Assembly (NCBI GenBank): GCA_007134175.1
Contig: SLLF01000167.1
Location: 1-10,921, forward strand
DNA: 10,921 nucleotides
DNA from: Kiritimatiellia bacterium
Lineage (GTDB): Bacteria; Verrucomicrobiota; Kiritimatiellia; SLAD01
Direction of reading: 5' to 3'
Made by a program: the position numbers and the translations under genes. This document shows, piece after piece, positions 1 through 7,312 of this stretch (positions are counted from its first letter, which is position 1; the number at the start of each line of letters is the position of its first letter). Below the pieces are notes generated by a model. It saw only the letters and a list, made by a program, of their open reading frames with translations. It had not been told where the DNA came from and ran no database searches.

Positions 1-1078
1 CCGGTTCCGCTGCGCCCCAAAGTAGCTGGTCGCCGACGGTGAACGCCGTGAGATAGTCGGCACCCAGTGTCATCTTGCGCAGTCGCCCAATTGCTATTTC
101 GAGGCGGCCGCTGACGGCCGCCGGTGTCAGATGGGCCAACGTGGTTTCTCTGGTGTTCGGGATCAGGCGCACCCATTGGTTGGCGCGCTGAATCGCCTCT
201 TCGATCTCGGGCAACGGCACATCCTGTCTCAATTTAATTGTCAAGCCTTGACTGTGGCAGCGCATCGCGCCAACCCGCACGCACTGTCCATCCACCGGCA
301 GCGTGGGTGTGCATCCCATAATTTTATTGGTTTCCGCCTGGCCCTTCCATTCCTCCCGCGTCTGGCCGTTCTCCAAGGCACGGTCGATCCACGGTATCAG
401 GCTGGCGGCCAGTGGGGCGCCAAACTGGTCGATCGCGAAGTCCGCCTGCTGTAAACAATCGGCCACCTGCTGTTCGACCGCCAGCACCGGTGCCGCTGGA
501 TCGCCGGCAGCCCTTCCGGCTGCTTGTCCAATCTGAGCCATCTGCCGCACTAATTCCTTGAGTGGTGCCGCCCCGGCCCCCGAGGCCGATTGGTAGGTCA
601 TGGTGCTGATCCATTCCACCCATCCTCGCTCAATCAAGCCGTGCATGGCCATGAGCATCAAGCTCACTGTGCAATTACCACCAATGAAATCTTTGACGCC
701 CTCGTCCAGCGCCTTATCGATCCGGGGCCGGTTCACCGGGTCCAGTACGATCACACTGTTGGGTTCCATACGTAGCGCGGAGGCGGCATCCACCCAGTAG
801 CCATCCCACCCCGCCGCACGCAGCTGCGGGTGGATTTCCTTCGTGTAATCCCCCCCCTGACAGGTCACTAATATGTCCTGCTCGGCCAGAGCCTGCAGAT
901 CGCTCGCGTCGGCCAACGGTTCGCAGTTTCCTGCGATGGTTGGGCCGGGTTGTCCGGCTTGCGAGGTGGAGAAGAAGCGCACAGGCAGATTCTGCCAGTC
1001 GTTTTCCTCCTGCATGCGTTGCAGCAGCACTGCACCCACCATGCCGCGCCAGCCAATGATTCCCACACTTTTTGCCAT
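1..1078 (-). CDS. asd: Aspartate-semialdehyde dehydrogenase, partial (C-terminus cut by window edge)
   Basis: Catalyses NADPH-dependent reduction of L-aspartyl-4-phosphate to aspartate semialdehyde, the branch point to lysine/diaminopimelate, threonine and methionine; cytosolic. I translated 359 residues. They follow the E. coli Asd sequence nearly end to end: N-terminal dinucleotide-binding GWRGMVG (about 9-15), CQGGDY (73-78), catalytic Cys136 in GGNCTVS, SLIPWID (226-232), EEWKGQAETNK (242-252), catalytic His275 in RCHSQ, and the final FTVGDQLLWGAAEP. E. coli Asd is 367 residues, so only about eight are missing. The ATG at 1078-1076 is preceded by GAGG eight bases upstream. It starts 94 bases after the kinase stop with no terminator visible between them, so it may be cotranscribed with the kinase. 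The family assignment is secure; the link to the kinase is inference. Confidence 0.97.
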   Translation of the reverse strand, partial: MAKSVGIIGWRGMVGAVLLQRMQEENDWQNLPVRFFSTSQAGQPGPTIAGNCEPLADASDLQALAEQDILVTCQGGDYTKEIHPQLRAAGWDGYWVDAASALRMEPNSVIVLDPVNRPRIDKALDEGVKDFIGGNCTVSLMLMAMHGLIERGWVEWISTMTYQSASGAGAAPLKELVRQMAQIGQAAGRAAGDPAAPVLAVEQQVADCLQQADFAIDQFGAPLAASLIPWIDRALENGQTREEWKGQAETNKIMGCTPTLPVDGQCVRVGAMRCHSQGLTIKLRQDVPLPEIEEAIQRANQWVRLIPNTRETTLAHLTPAAVSGRLEIAIGRLRKMTLGADYLTAFTVGDQLLWGAAEP

Positions 1079-1172
1079 GCTCGGTACCTCGTCTTTTGTT
1101 ATGCTGGACCAAGGCGGATGAAGGTCTGCCCGATCCATGAGACAACAGTCTTGCTTAAACGGGCCGTTCCTG

Positions 1173-2693
1173 TCAATCGGCATGAATCGATCGTGGGCGA
1201 CTGTAGAAGGCCGCGGCCCGTTCCCGGCGCGCCGAAAAAGATTCATCCGCCCATGGGCCGTCGTATTCTGTATACACGGCGGCCGCCCGGGCGACCTCAC
1301 CCTCCAATAGGTAGGCCCGGGCCCGTGTGTCCAAGTGTTCCAGTACGTCGGCTATTCGTTGCTGTCGTTCACGCTGTGCTTGTCGTTTGCCATGGTGCCG
1401 GCGCCATTCCTGCAGTCGGTTCCGGGCCGTCTGCCAACCGGCGTGGATAGATCCGGTAGCACTGGACCAGGCGTGGGGTAGGTCATGTAGCGCGCGCCAA
1501 GACCGATCCGCATGGGAGGAGTGGTCCGGAGTAGGGGGCTCGCGGTAGCTGCCGGCTACCCACCACGCGATCCCGACCAAGACCAGCAGCAGAGCCAACG
1601 CCCAACTGACGGTCCGGTGGCTGGGGCGGCGACGCGGATGCGTTAAAACGGTCCGGGTTGCCGGTTGAGGCGTAGGCCGCAGAATGGCTGGCGGCCACTG
1701 ATCCAATGCGGACTGAACCGCCAGCAGCATGGTGTCCCATGAATCGAAGCGATCACCCGCATGCTTGGCAATCAACCGGTCCAGTATCCGCACGCTTGCG
1801 TTGCTGATGTGCGGAGCGTATGTAGCCAGCGGTGGGGGCTGCTCAAAACGCTGGCAGTCCAGGATGTCATCAACATCTTCCGACTCGAACGGCGGATGAC
1901 CACAGCACATCTGGTAGAAGGTCATGCCCAGCGCATACATGTCGGTGCGAAAATCGAGATCGCGTTCCCCGCGTACTTGTTCCGGGCCCATATAGTGGGG
2001 GGTACCGAAAACCTGGCGGCTATTTCCCACCTCCTCTTCGTAGACAAACCGCGACAAGCCCAGGTCGGTGAGTCGTATATCCCCGCTATCATCAATCATG
2101 ATGTTGGCGGGTTTGATGTCTTGGTGGATGCAGCCGAACGCTTCCCATGCGTAGCGCAATGCGTCGCCCACCTTGAAGCAAACCGAAAGGGCTTCCGCCT
2201 CACGCAAGGGACCGGACCGCTGGATCCGGGTGTGTAGATCCTCGCCTGCCACGTACGACATGGCCAGGTAGTGCACATCGGCATGGACGCCCGCATAGAA
2301 AGCCGCAACGATATTCGGATGCTGTAACCTGGCCAGGTTCTGAATCTCGCGCCGGAAGTGGGCCACTTGAGTAGGTGAAGCCGTGATGCCAGGCGACAGG
2401 GCTTTAATGGCTACGGGACGGGAGAGCGAGCGCTGCTGGGCTAGAAAAACTTCACCCATGGCCCCTCGTCCGATACGCCGGATCAGTTGGAAGTCGTCAA
2501 CTACCATGCCCGGCTGGAGCCCGGGTTGATGCCGATTGACCAGGGCCTGGCAATAAGGGCAGACCACGTCCTCCATCTTGCCAATGGCTGTAATGGGTAG
2601 CCTCTTATGGCAGTTGGGGCAGACCAACCGTTGAGCTTCGACCAAAGACTCTCCGTGATCCGTATAGGTGCTGTGGGCGTTCGAATGCGTCAC
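1173..2693 (-). CDS. Zinc-ribbon Ser/Thr protein kinase with one transmembrane segment
   Basis: A Hanks-type (PASTA-less) Ser/Thr kinase of 506 residues, presumably phosphorylating cytosolic proteins in response to an envelope signal. Layout: N-terminal zinc ribbon with CPNC (25-28) and CPYC (45-48); kinase domain about 68-330 with glycine loop GRGAMG (75-80), ATP lysine K97 in VAIK, helix-C E116, catalytic loop HQDIKPAN (190-197, D192, K194, N197), DLG (210-212), MGPEQ (235-239) and D251 in DMYALG. A basic stretch (353-360) precedes a single hydrophobic segment (about 363-380). The remaining 125 residues would be extracytoplasmic; they contain a charged, probably helical stretch (about 425-455) with no domain I recognise. 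The start is GTG with GGAG six bases upstream. Odd points: HQD replaces the usual HRD and DLG replaces DFG, but all ATP- and metal-binding residues remain, so activity is likely. The substrate is unknown. Confidence 0.95.
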   Translation of the reverse strand: MTHSNAHSTYTDHGESLVEAQRLVCPNCHKRLPITAIGKMEDVVCPYCQALVNRHQPGLQPGMVVDDFQLIRRIGRGAMGEVFLAQQRSLSRPVAIKALSPGITASPTQVAHFRREIQNLARLQHPNIVAAFYAGVHADVHYLAMSYVAGEDLHTRIQRSGPLREAEALSVCFKVGDALRYAWEAFGCIHQDIKPANIMIDDSGDIRLTDLGLSRFVYEEEVGNSRQVFGTPHYMGPEQVRGERDLDFRTDMYALGMTFYQMCCGHPPFESEDVDDILDCQRFEQPPPLATYAPHISNASVRILDRLIAKHAGDRFDSWDTMLLAVQSALDQWPPAILRPTPQPATRTVLTHPRRRPSHRTVSWALALLLVLVGIAWWVAGSYREPPTPDHSSHADRSWRALHDLPHAWSSATGSIHAGWQTARNRLQEWRRHHGKRQAQRERQQRIADVLEHLDTRARAYLLEGEVARAAAVYTEYDGPWADESFSARRERAAAFYSRPRSIHAD

Positions 2694-2766
2694 CGGTTGC
2701 TCCGTGCATGCCAGGCTGGCGTTGCTGCATAATCGTCAAAGGCGGCAGGTCATAGTCACCGTTTGT

Positions 2767-2794
2767 AGGATAGTGAAGGGGATCCATATGTCAA
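2767..2794 (-). promoter_or_regulatory. Probable sigma-70-type promoter of the kinase gene
   Basis: Reading the minus strand, a perfect TTGACA -35 box (2794-2789) is followed after 16 bases by TATCCT (2772-2767, four of six matches to the -10 consensus). It lies about 75 bases upstream of the kinase GTG. It sits just outside the putative mobile element: the target duplication ends only nine bases from the -35 box. If the promoter is real, the kinase and asd can be expressed independently of the upstream phosphoesterase gene. The call rests on motif match only. Confidence 0.5.
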
Positions 2795-2812
2795 GCGACC
2801 TGCGGTGAAGCC

Positions 2813-2828
2813 GAGCCGATTGCGCTGT
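2813..2828 (+). repeat. Left terminal inverted repeat of the MITE-like element
   Basis: GAGCCGATTGCGCTGT, matching the right end in inverted orientation at 15 of 16 positions. The adjacent outer bases 2804-2812 are the left copy of the 9-bp direct repeat. Confidence 0.72.
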
Positions 2829-3036
2829 CGGGAAGGTGCGTGAATGGAGGCTGAAAAGAGGGTTGTGAATTTCAATCCCCCAGGTTGGCAGCGAAAACCC
2901 CAATGTTTTTTAGTGGAGAAAAGGGAAACGCGGATTTTTCGACCCCCACGCGCGTGACGCGGGGATTCTGTGCGATGAAAGCGCTGGCGAACACCCGGCT
3001 GCACTGGACAGCGTGATAAGCCGCACGCTCGCCTGC

Positions 3037-3176
3037 TGTCATTTTGAGCGCAGCGCAGCGTAGTCGAAAAATCTCGTTTGCCGCCAAGCTGTGTCGCCTT
3101 TAAATCCGTTCCCGATGCGATGGTGACTGGCGAAGACGGAGATCGACTTCGCTGCGCTACGCTCCTCGACATGACA
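3037..3176. repeat. Nested inverted repeat pair (arms 3037-3075 and 3139-3176)
   Basis: The two arms are imperfect inverted copies. Both begin TGTCAT, share a core of the form CG(C/T)AGCGCAGCG(T/A)AGTCG and end ATCTC. About 31 positions match once one 3-base and one 4-base gap are allowed. The intervening 63 bases are unique. The arms resemble a dispersed repeat type that I recall from many bacterial genomes, often mis-annotated as small proteins because its translations read like CHVEERSAAK or DFSTTLRCAQND; both strings occur here in minus-strand frames. The pair could fold into a long hairpin in RNA or a cruciform in DNA. It may be a separate small element inserted into the larger one or an integral part of it. 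No target duplication is evident around this inner pair. Confidence 0.68.
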
Positions 3177-3245
3177 AAGTCCCTTCATACTCAACAACAG
3201 CCTCCACAAACGCCCCCCCCGCAGCACATACTCCATCAATTTCTT

Positions 3246-3261
3246 ACAGCGCAACCGGCTC
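3246..3261 (-). repeat. Right terminal inverted repeat of the MITE-like element
   Basis: Read on the minus strand it is GAGCCGGTTGCGCTGT, differing from the left end at one position. The adjacent outer bases 3262-3270 are the right copy of the 9-bp direct repeat GGTGAAGCC. Confidence 0.72.
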
Positions 3262-3270
3262 GGTGAAGCC

Positions 3271-3318
3271 TCGGGCGGATTGACCGTGCATCAAAAAAAA
3301 GCAGAAAATCAACGTCCA
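3271..3318. other. Short 3' region after the phosphoesterase gene, no gene seen
   Basis: This stretch holds a run of eight A (3293-3300), read as eight T on the minus strand shortly after the phosphoesterase stop. I could not find a convincing GC-rich stem before it, so I do not call a terminator. Confidence 0.4.
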
Positions 3319-5766
3319 TCAACCGCAGGTGAACGCGTAGACCCCGCCATCCTGTCCGGCTACGTAGAGTCGGTCGTTGGCCCACCGCGGACCGGCCAGC
3401 ACCACGGTGTTCAGTGCGTAGTCCCATATCCGGCAACGGCTCCGCAGGCAAAAGCAGACCACGGTCCCGAGGCGCGAGGCCCAATACGCACGTCCATTAA
3501 CGAGACAAGGGTCCCCATATACCACCGGTTCCCGTGTGTCGAGGTAGCGCGCCGCACTTTCCGCTTCGGCGGTCACGAGGTATTCGTCGGCTGAAAATAC
3601 CCCGCTTAGGGATTCTCGCCACAGCACCTCGCCGGTTCGATGGTGAAGGGCCACGACGTCATCATAATCCATCACCACCATGGCACCTTCATGGAACAGC
3701 GGCGCACTCATGAACAGGCCGCGGTGTTTCAATTTGCGGTCCCAGCGTACCGTGCCGGTTTCCGCATCAAGGCAGACCGCATGATTTTCCCACCGACTGG
3801 TGTCCCAAGCGCTATGGTCGTGGCCCGGCCGCAGCACCGCGAATAACGAATGCACGTTCAGCACCGGTCGCGCGTTCACCCCCTGACAGGCGAATTCCCA
3901 TCGTGCTTCTCCGGTTGCTGGGTTAATGCAGCGCAATAACTTGGCGTCGGCAAGGTAGGCGTTTCCTTCGTGGACAACCGGAGAGGGGGAAGGCGGCCCG
4001 CGTCGCGAATCAACGGCATGCGGGTACCACACGGCGGAACCGTCCCGCAGCGAAAGGCGGGCGAAATGATGCCCCATCCCAACCAGCACGCCATCGTCAT
4101 CCAGTCGCATCGGTGAACTGCGGAGATAAACTTGTGTTCCCAGTCCGCCGGCGACGAGCACGTCATTCTCCCAAATCCGCTGACCCGACTCTTTGTCAAG
4201 GCAAACGACGCGGCCATCTGCAGCGAGAAATACGACGCGGTCGGCCGTCACCAACGGTGTGGTACCGACGGAACAGGCGGGTTCGTGATAGACCCAGCGC
4301 TGTTGGCCGGTCGATCCGGACAGGGCCACCAGCACAGGGTGGGTATGGCGAGTTGAAGCATAATGGGAACAGCCGAGGAAAAGCTGATCGTCCTCCACCG
4401 TCACCGCGCCATGGCTAAAATGCGCATTCAGGCGCGCGACCCACTCGATTCGACCACGCGTGGATGATTGCTTGGGAGGCACCGGGTTCGATGATGTCTT
4501 GGCCGCGCTGGAGCAGGGGTCCAGCTGCACCGCGCATTTTTCCTGCAGTATGGGCCAACATGCCCCGTCTTGGCCTTCGCTCGCTACCATGAGATAGACT
4601 TCACGAGGCCAATTTGATTGCGGTTGTACCGGGGCGCTCCACAGATAGGGTGTATCCTGCTCGAAGCGGAACGTCTCCAGTAACGGTCCATCCGGCTCAA
4701 TACCGTAAATCCAACCCGTTATCCGCGCCACCTTGACCGCCGTGTCATATGCCCGCACCACCACATCCTGACGGGTTCCGGTAACAAACTCGCGGCGGTT
4801 ACCCGGACACACCACCTCGGCATGGCGGTATCCGTTCGTCTGCCGCTGCTCGATTTCAAGGGCACCCTCCGCCTGTGCGGTGACCACATTGAAAACGGGT
4901 AAACCGCAATCCGAGTTGCGCGCCACTGCGCCACGGGTCAGGTAAACCGGAATCCCCTGTACGGCTCGAACGTGATTGGTATGGTAGTGACCGCAGAATA
5001 TACCCCGTACGTTGTATTGCTTGAACAGTTCATAGTAGGCGGACTCGCAATGCTTGAGCCCCTCCAAATGATGTACCCCTACAATGACGTGGCACGTTGC
5101 GGCGTAGATTTCCAGCACCTGTCGCGCCCACTCCAGCGCCACCACCGCTTCCTCTCCCCAGGGCAAGGCGATAAATAAGTAGTTCCCGCATGTAAAGGCG
5201 TGATAGGTGGGGTGGTAGAGCGATTCATACGTGTTCCGGAACGGCCGGTCATGATTCCCGATTACGGACATATACGGGATTCCGACAGATTGCTTGAGTT
5301 CGGCGGCCAGCTTCAGTTGCTCCGTGTTATTGATGCCCATGTCGCCGGTATCCAGAACAAATGCCGGTGGATCGGGCATGCGTCGTATCGCGCAGGCAAT
5401 CTCGACCTCCATGCGTTTTGCCCGATATGGATTCGCCACATGGCGGTCGCTACAGTGGATAAAAGAGAAGGATTGGCACGGCTGATTCGCCAGCCGTCGC
5501 AACGAAAAGTCAACAGGCTCCATCGTTTGGTGGTCGTCCGGCAACATTCGGAACAGATCGTCACGGGGGGCGAATCCCGGTGGATTGATCAAGGAGATCC
5601 AGCGGGCGGCCGCATGCGTTGTGATCGCAAATTCGCCGTCTGCGTTGGTGCACGCGAAGGAGTGCCCATCGGTCACCCAGGCGCTTTCCACAGGTGCGCC
5701 CGTCGTTTCTTCCCGTACGCGACCACGAATGGTTGCGCCTGACGCTGCTTGCTGCTGCTCATCCAT
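3319..5766 (-). CDS. Calcineurin-like phosphoesterase fused to a PQQ-like beta-propeller
   Basis: 815 residues in four parts. Residues about 11-90 look like a carboxypeptidase-regulatory or MetallophosN-type beta-sandwich (IRGRVREETTGAPVESAWV). About 98-300 is a calcineurin-like metallophosphoesterase with every metal-binding motif: D107-x-H109, GD at 141-142, GNHD (170-173), HH (232-233) and GHYH (259-262). About 305-400 resembles the C-terminal domain found in bacterial calcineurin-like phosphoesterases. About 440-815 is a PQQ-type beta-propeller with repeats such as GRVVCLDKESGQRIW, LRCINPATGEARW and VVALHHRTGEVLW. It probably hydrolyses a phosphomono- or diester; the substrate is unknown. 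No signal peptide is visible, which is unusual for a propeller of this type. The ATG has a strong GGAGGT site five bases upstream. It is transcribed divergently from the fucosidase operon. The domain calls are firm; the role is not. Confidence 0.92.
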   Translation of the reverse strand: MDEQQQAASGATIRGRVREETTGAPVESAWVTDGHSFACTNADGEFAITTHAAARWISLINPPGFAPRDDLFRMLPDDHQTMEPVDFSLRRLANQPCQSFSFIHCSDRHVANPYRAKRMEVEIACAIRRMPDPPAFVLDTGDMGINNTEQLKLAAELKQSVGIPYMSVIGNHDRPFRNTYESLYHPTYHAFTCGNYLFIALPWGEEAVVALEWARQVLEIYAATCHVIVGVHHLEGLKHCESAYYELFKQYNVRGIFCGHYHTNHVRAVQGIPVYLTRGAVARNSDCGLPVFNVVTAQAEGALEIEQRQTNGYRHAEVVCPGNRREFVTGTRQDVVVRAYDTAVKVARITGWIYGIEPDGPLLETFRFEQDTPYLWSAPVQPQSNWPREVYLMVASEGQDGACWPILQEKCAVQLDPCSSAAKTSSNPVPPKQSSTRGRIEWVARLNAHFSHGAVTVEDDQLFLGCSHYASTRHTHPVLVALSGSTGQQRWVYHEPACSVGTTPLVTADRVVFLAADGRVVCLDKESGQRIWENDVLVAGGLGTQVYLRSSPMRLDDDGVLVGMGHHFARLSLRDGSAVWYPHAVDSRRGPPSPSPVVHEGNAYLADAKLLRCINPATGEARWEFACQGVNARPVLNVHSLFAVLRPGHDHSAWDTSRWENHAVCLDAETGTVRWDRKLKHRGLFMSAPLFHEGAMVVMDYDDVVALHHRTGEVLWRESLSGVFSADEYLVTAEAESAARYLDTREPVVYGDPCLVNGRAYWASRLGTVVCFCLRSRCRIWDYALNTVVLAGPRWANDRLYVAGQDGGVYAFTCG

Positions 5767-5992
5767 ACTTTACCTCCATCCTTCCGTTGATCGGGGTGGG
5801 GAGAGCCTAACGACCCGCGGTTGAAGAGATCAAGTCGGTAGATGCCCGGCGGTCATTGACAAACCAATTCAAAATGTTAACTTACGTGGTAAAGCTCGTG
5901 TGCAGTTGGCGATGGTGCTGGCGAGCATGATATCGAACCGTGAAACATAAGATGATCCGCAGGCGTTACGCCAGTGAGTAAAGGAACGGAAC
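5767..5992. promoter_or_regulatory. Divergent intergenic region between the phosphoesterase gene and the fucosidase operon
   Basis: 226 bases with no gene. It carries the phosphoesterase ribosome site at its left end and the fucosidase ribosome site (AAGGAA, about 7 bases before the ATG) at its right end. Between them are a possible plus-strand promoter (5856-5883), a small dyad over its downstream edge (TTAC-GTG-GTAA, 5882-5892) and a short hairpin GGCG-TTA-CGCC in the probable 5' leader (5962-5972). I found no convincing promoter for the minus-strand gene. Confidence 0.6.
5856..5883 (+). promoter_or_regulatory. Candidate promoter of the fucosidase operon
   Basis: A perfect TTGACA -35 box (5856-5861) is followed after 16 bases by TAACTT (5878-5883), a weak -10 with three of six matches, in a locally AT-rich patch. 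It lies about 110 bases upstream of the fucosidase ATG. The dyad TTAC-GTG-GTAA (5882-5892) overlaps the end of the -10 box and is where a repressor would block initiation, but its arms are only four bases long. The weak -10 keeps confidence moderate. Confidence 0.42.
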
Positions 5993-7312
5993 ATGAATAA
6001 CGTGAGTTTAGCCGAATATGAAGAGCAGCTTGAAGCGACACGCGACCGCCGGATGGCTTGGTGGCGCGAGGCGCGATTCGGGCTGTTTGTTCATTATGGT
6101 CTCTATTCGGTGCTGGGCGAGCACGAGTGGTCCATGGTCTATGGTAATTATCCGGTGGCGGACTATGAGCGGTTGGCCGAACGCTTTTGCCCCAAGCCGG
6201 ATGCGCCCCGCGAATGGGCCAATTTGGCCGTTGCGTCGGGCATGAAGTACTTGGTATTGGGTACCCGCCACCATGAGGGCTTCAGCCTTTGGGATTCCAA
6301 GGCCAATCCCTACAATTCCGTCCGGCTGGGGCCGGGCCGCGATCTGGTGCGGGAGACGGTGGACGCGTGCCGCGAACGCGGCTTGCGCGTGGGACTCTAT
6401 TCCTCCCTGCTGGATTGCCATCATCCAGACGCGTGGCGGTGCGCTATGGACACGGCTGCCCGTGAACGGTTCCTTGCCTACATCCGTGAGCTGCACATCG
6501 AGTTGCTGACGCAATATGGACCCATCGATATCCTCTGGTACGACGCCGCCAACCAGAAGCCGTTCTACCACGCGGAAGGCTGGAATTCGCTGGCGCTGAA
6601 CCAGGAACTGCGCGCACTGCAGCCGGATATCATTATTAACAACCGCAGCTTGCTCGCCGAGGATTTCGGCACGCCGGAAGAGAAGATCAAGCCGCAAGAC
6701 CGCGACTGGGAAGCCTGCATGACGTTCAACGACCTGAGCTGGGGCTATATCGATTCCGCTCAGGCCGCCCCCTACACGCTCAGCGCACAGCAGGTGTTGC
6801 GCAAGCTGAACGCCGTTTCGTCCGCCGGGGGTAATCTGCTGCTTAATATTGGACCGGCACCGGACGGGTCGGTGCCGCCCGAGTGCGCCGCACCATTGGC
6901 ACAGGTGGGTGCTTGGCTGAAGGACAACGGTCGGGCCGTGTATGGTTCCAAGCGCAAGCTGAACGGTCAGCCGCTGCAAATCACGCCGCACGGGCTCTGT
7001 GGCGTCACGGCGGAAGCCAACCGCATCTATTGCTGGAACTGGATCTGGCCGTCGAGCGGCGAACGCTGGCTGGGGGGATACCAGACTCCCCTGCGCGCCG
7101 TCCGCTACCTGCGCGACGGTGCACCGGTGGATTTCGAACAGGCTGGCGACCGTATCCGGCTATATAATCTGCCCACGACCGCACCCGACCCGCATGCCGG
7201 GGTGACGGTGATGGAACTGGAATTCGAGGAAGAACCCGTTTTCCACCGGGCCAGTTATTTCCCGCAACTCCATGCCGGCCGCGATTTTTACCGGAAAGGA
7301 AACGCATCATGA
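5993..7312 (+). CDS. GH29 alpha-L-fucosidase, cytoplasmic
   Basis: Retaining alpha-L-fucosidase that removes terminal L-fucose from glycans. 439 residues; the catalytic barrel covers about 15-320. Family signatures: WWREARFGLFVHYGLYS (23-39), the HHEGFSLWDS block (93-102), GLYSSLLDCHHPDA (134-147), and ILWYD (180-184), whose D184 is the expected nucleophile. WEACMT (239-244) and GGNLLLNIGPAPDG (279-292) are also typical. The acid/base glutamate varies within GH29 and I do not assign it. A short beta-sandwich-like tail (about 330-430) follows. The protein begins directly with the catalytic region and has no signal peptide, so it should act on imported oligosaccharides. It is the first gene of the operon and its stop overlaps the next start by four bases (ATGA). 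The family is firm; the exact linkage and any tolerance of sulfate or methyl groups on fucose are unknown. Confidence 0.95.
   Translation: MNNVSLAEYEEQLEATRDRRMAWWREARFGLFVHYGLYSVLGEHEWSMVYGNYPVADYERLAERFCPKPDAPREWANLAVASGMKYLVLGTRHHEGFSLWDSKANPYNSVRLGPGRDLVRETVDACRERGLRVGLYSSLLDCHHPDAWRCAMDTAARERFLAYIRELHIELLTQYGPIDILWYDAANQKPFYHAEGWNSLALNQELRALQPDIIINNRSLLAEDFGTPEEKIKPQDRDWEACMTFNDLSWGYIDSAQAAPYTLSAQQVLRKLNAVSSAGGNLLLNIGPAPDGSVPPECAAPLAQVGAWLKDNGRAVYGSKRKLNGQPLQITPHGLCGVTAEANRIYCWNWIWPSSGERWLGGYQTPLRAVRYLRDGAPVDFEQAGDRIRLYNLPTTAPDPHAGVTVMELEFEEEPVFHRASYFPQLHAGRDFYRKGNAS

Larger units (their letters stand above)
2804..3270. mobile_element. MITE-like non-autonomous element with its target-site duplication
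   Basis: A 449-base segment (2813-3261) is bounded by a 16-bp inverted repeat: GAGCCGATTGCGCTGT at 2813-2828 and, inverted at 3261-3246, GAGCCGGTTGCGCTGT (one mismatch). Directly outside is a perfect 9-bp direct repeat, GGTGAAGCC, at 2804-2812 and 3262-3270, as expected for a target duplication. Because the duplication begins GG and ends CC, the same bases can also be read as an 18-bp repeat (one mismatch) with a 5-bp TGAAG duplication; the 9-bp reading explains more with fewer coincidences. No transposase is encoded: the short reading frames inside do not resemble proteins. It carries a second inverted repeat pair (3037-3176). It lies between the phosphoesterase and kinase genes. I do not recognise the end sequence as a named IS family. 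Confidence 0.72.

Noticed and set aside
2947..2956. Perfect 10-bp palindrome CACGCGCGTG
   Set aside because: Short, low-complexity CG alternation in GC-rich DNA with no partner copy nearby; no reason to call it a site.
2756..3172. Minus-strand frames of 71-138 codons in the intergenic gap
   Set aside because: They run through the repeat arms and element ends; strings such as DFSTTLRCAQND are the usual spurious translation of this repeat type, not a protein.
3293..3300. Run of eight T on the minus strand as a terminator
   Set aside because: No stable GC-rich stem could be found immediately before it.
5200..5742. 180-codon open frame on the plus strand
   Set aside because: Antisense to the metallophosphoesterase domain, whose metal motifs are intact on the other strand.
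6008..6991. 327-codon open frame on the minus strand
   Set aside because: It is fully antisense to the fucosidase, whose GH29 motifs are clear; its translation has no recognisable domain and long antisense frames are expected at this GC content.
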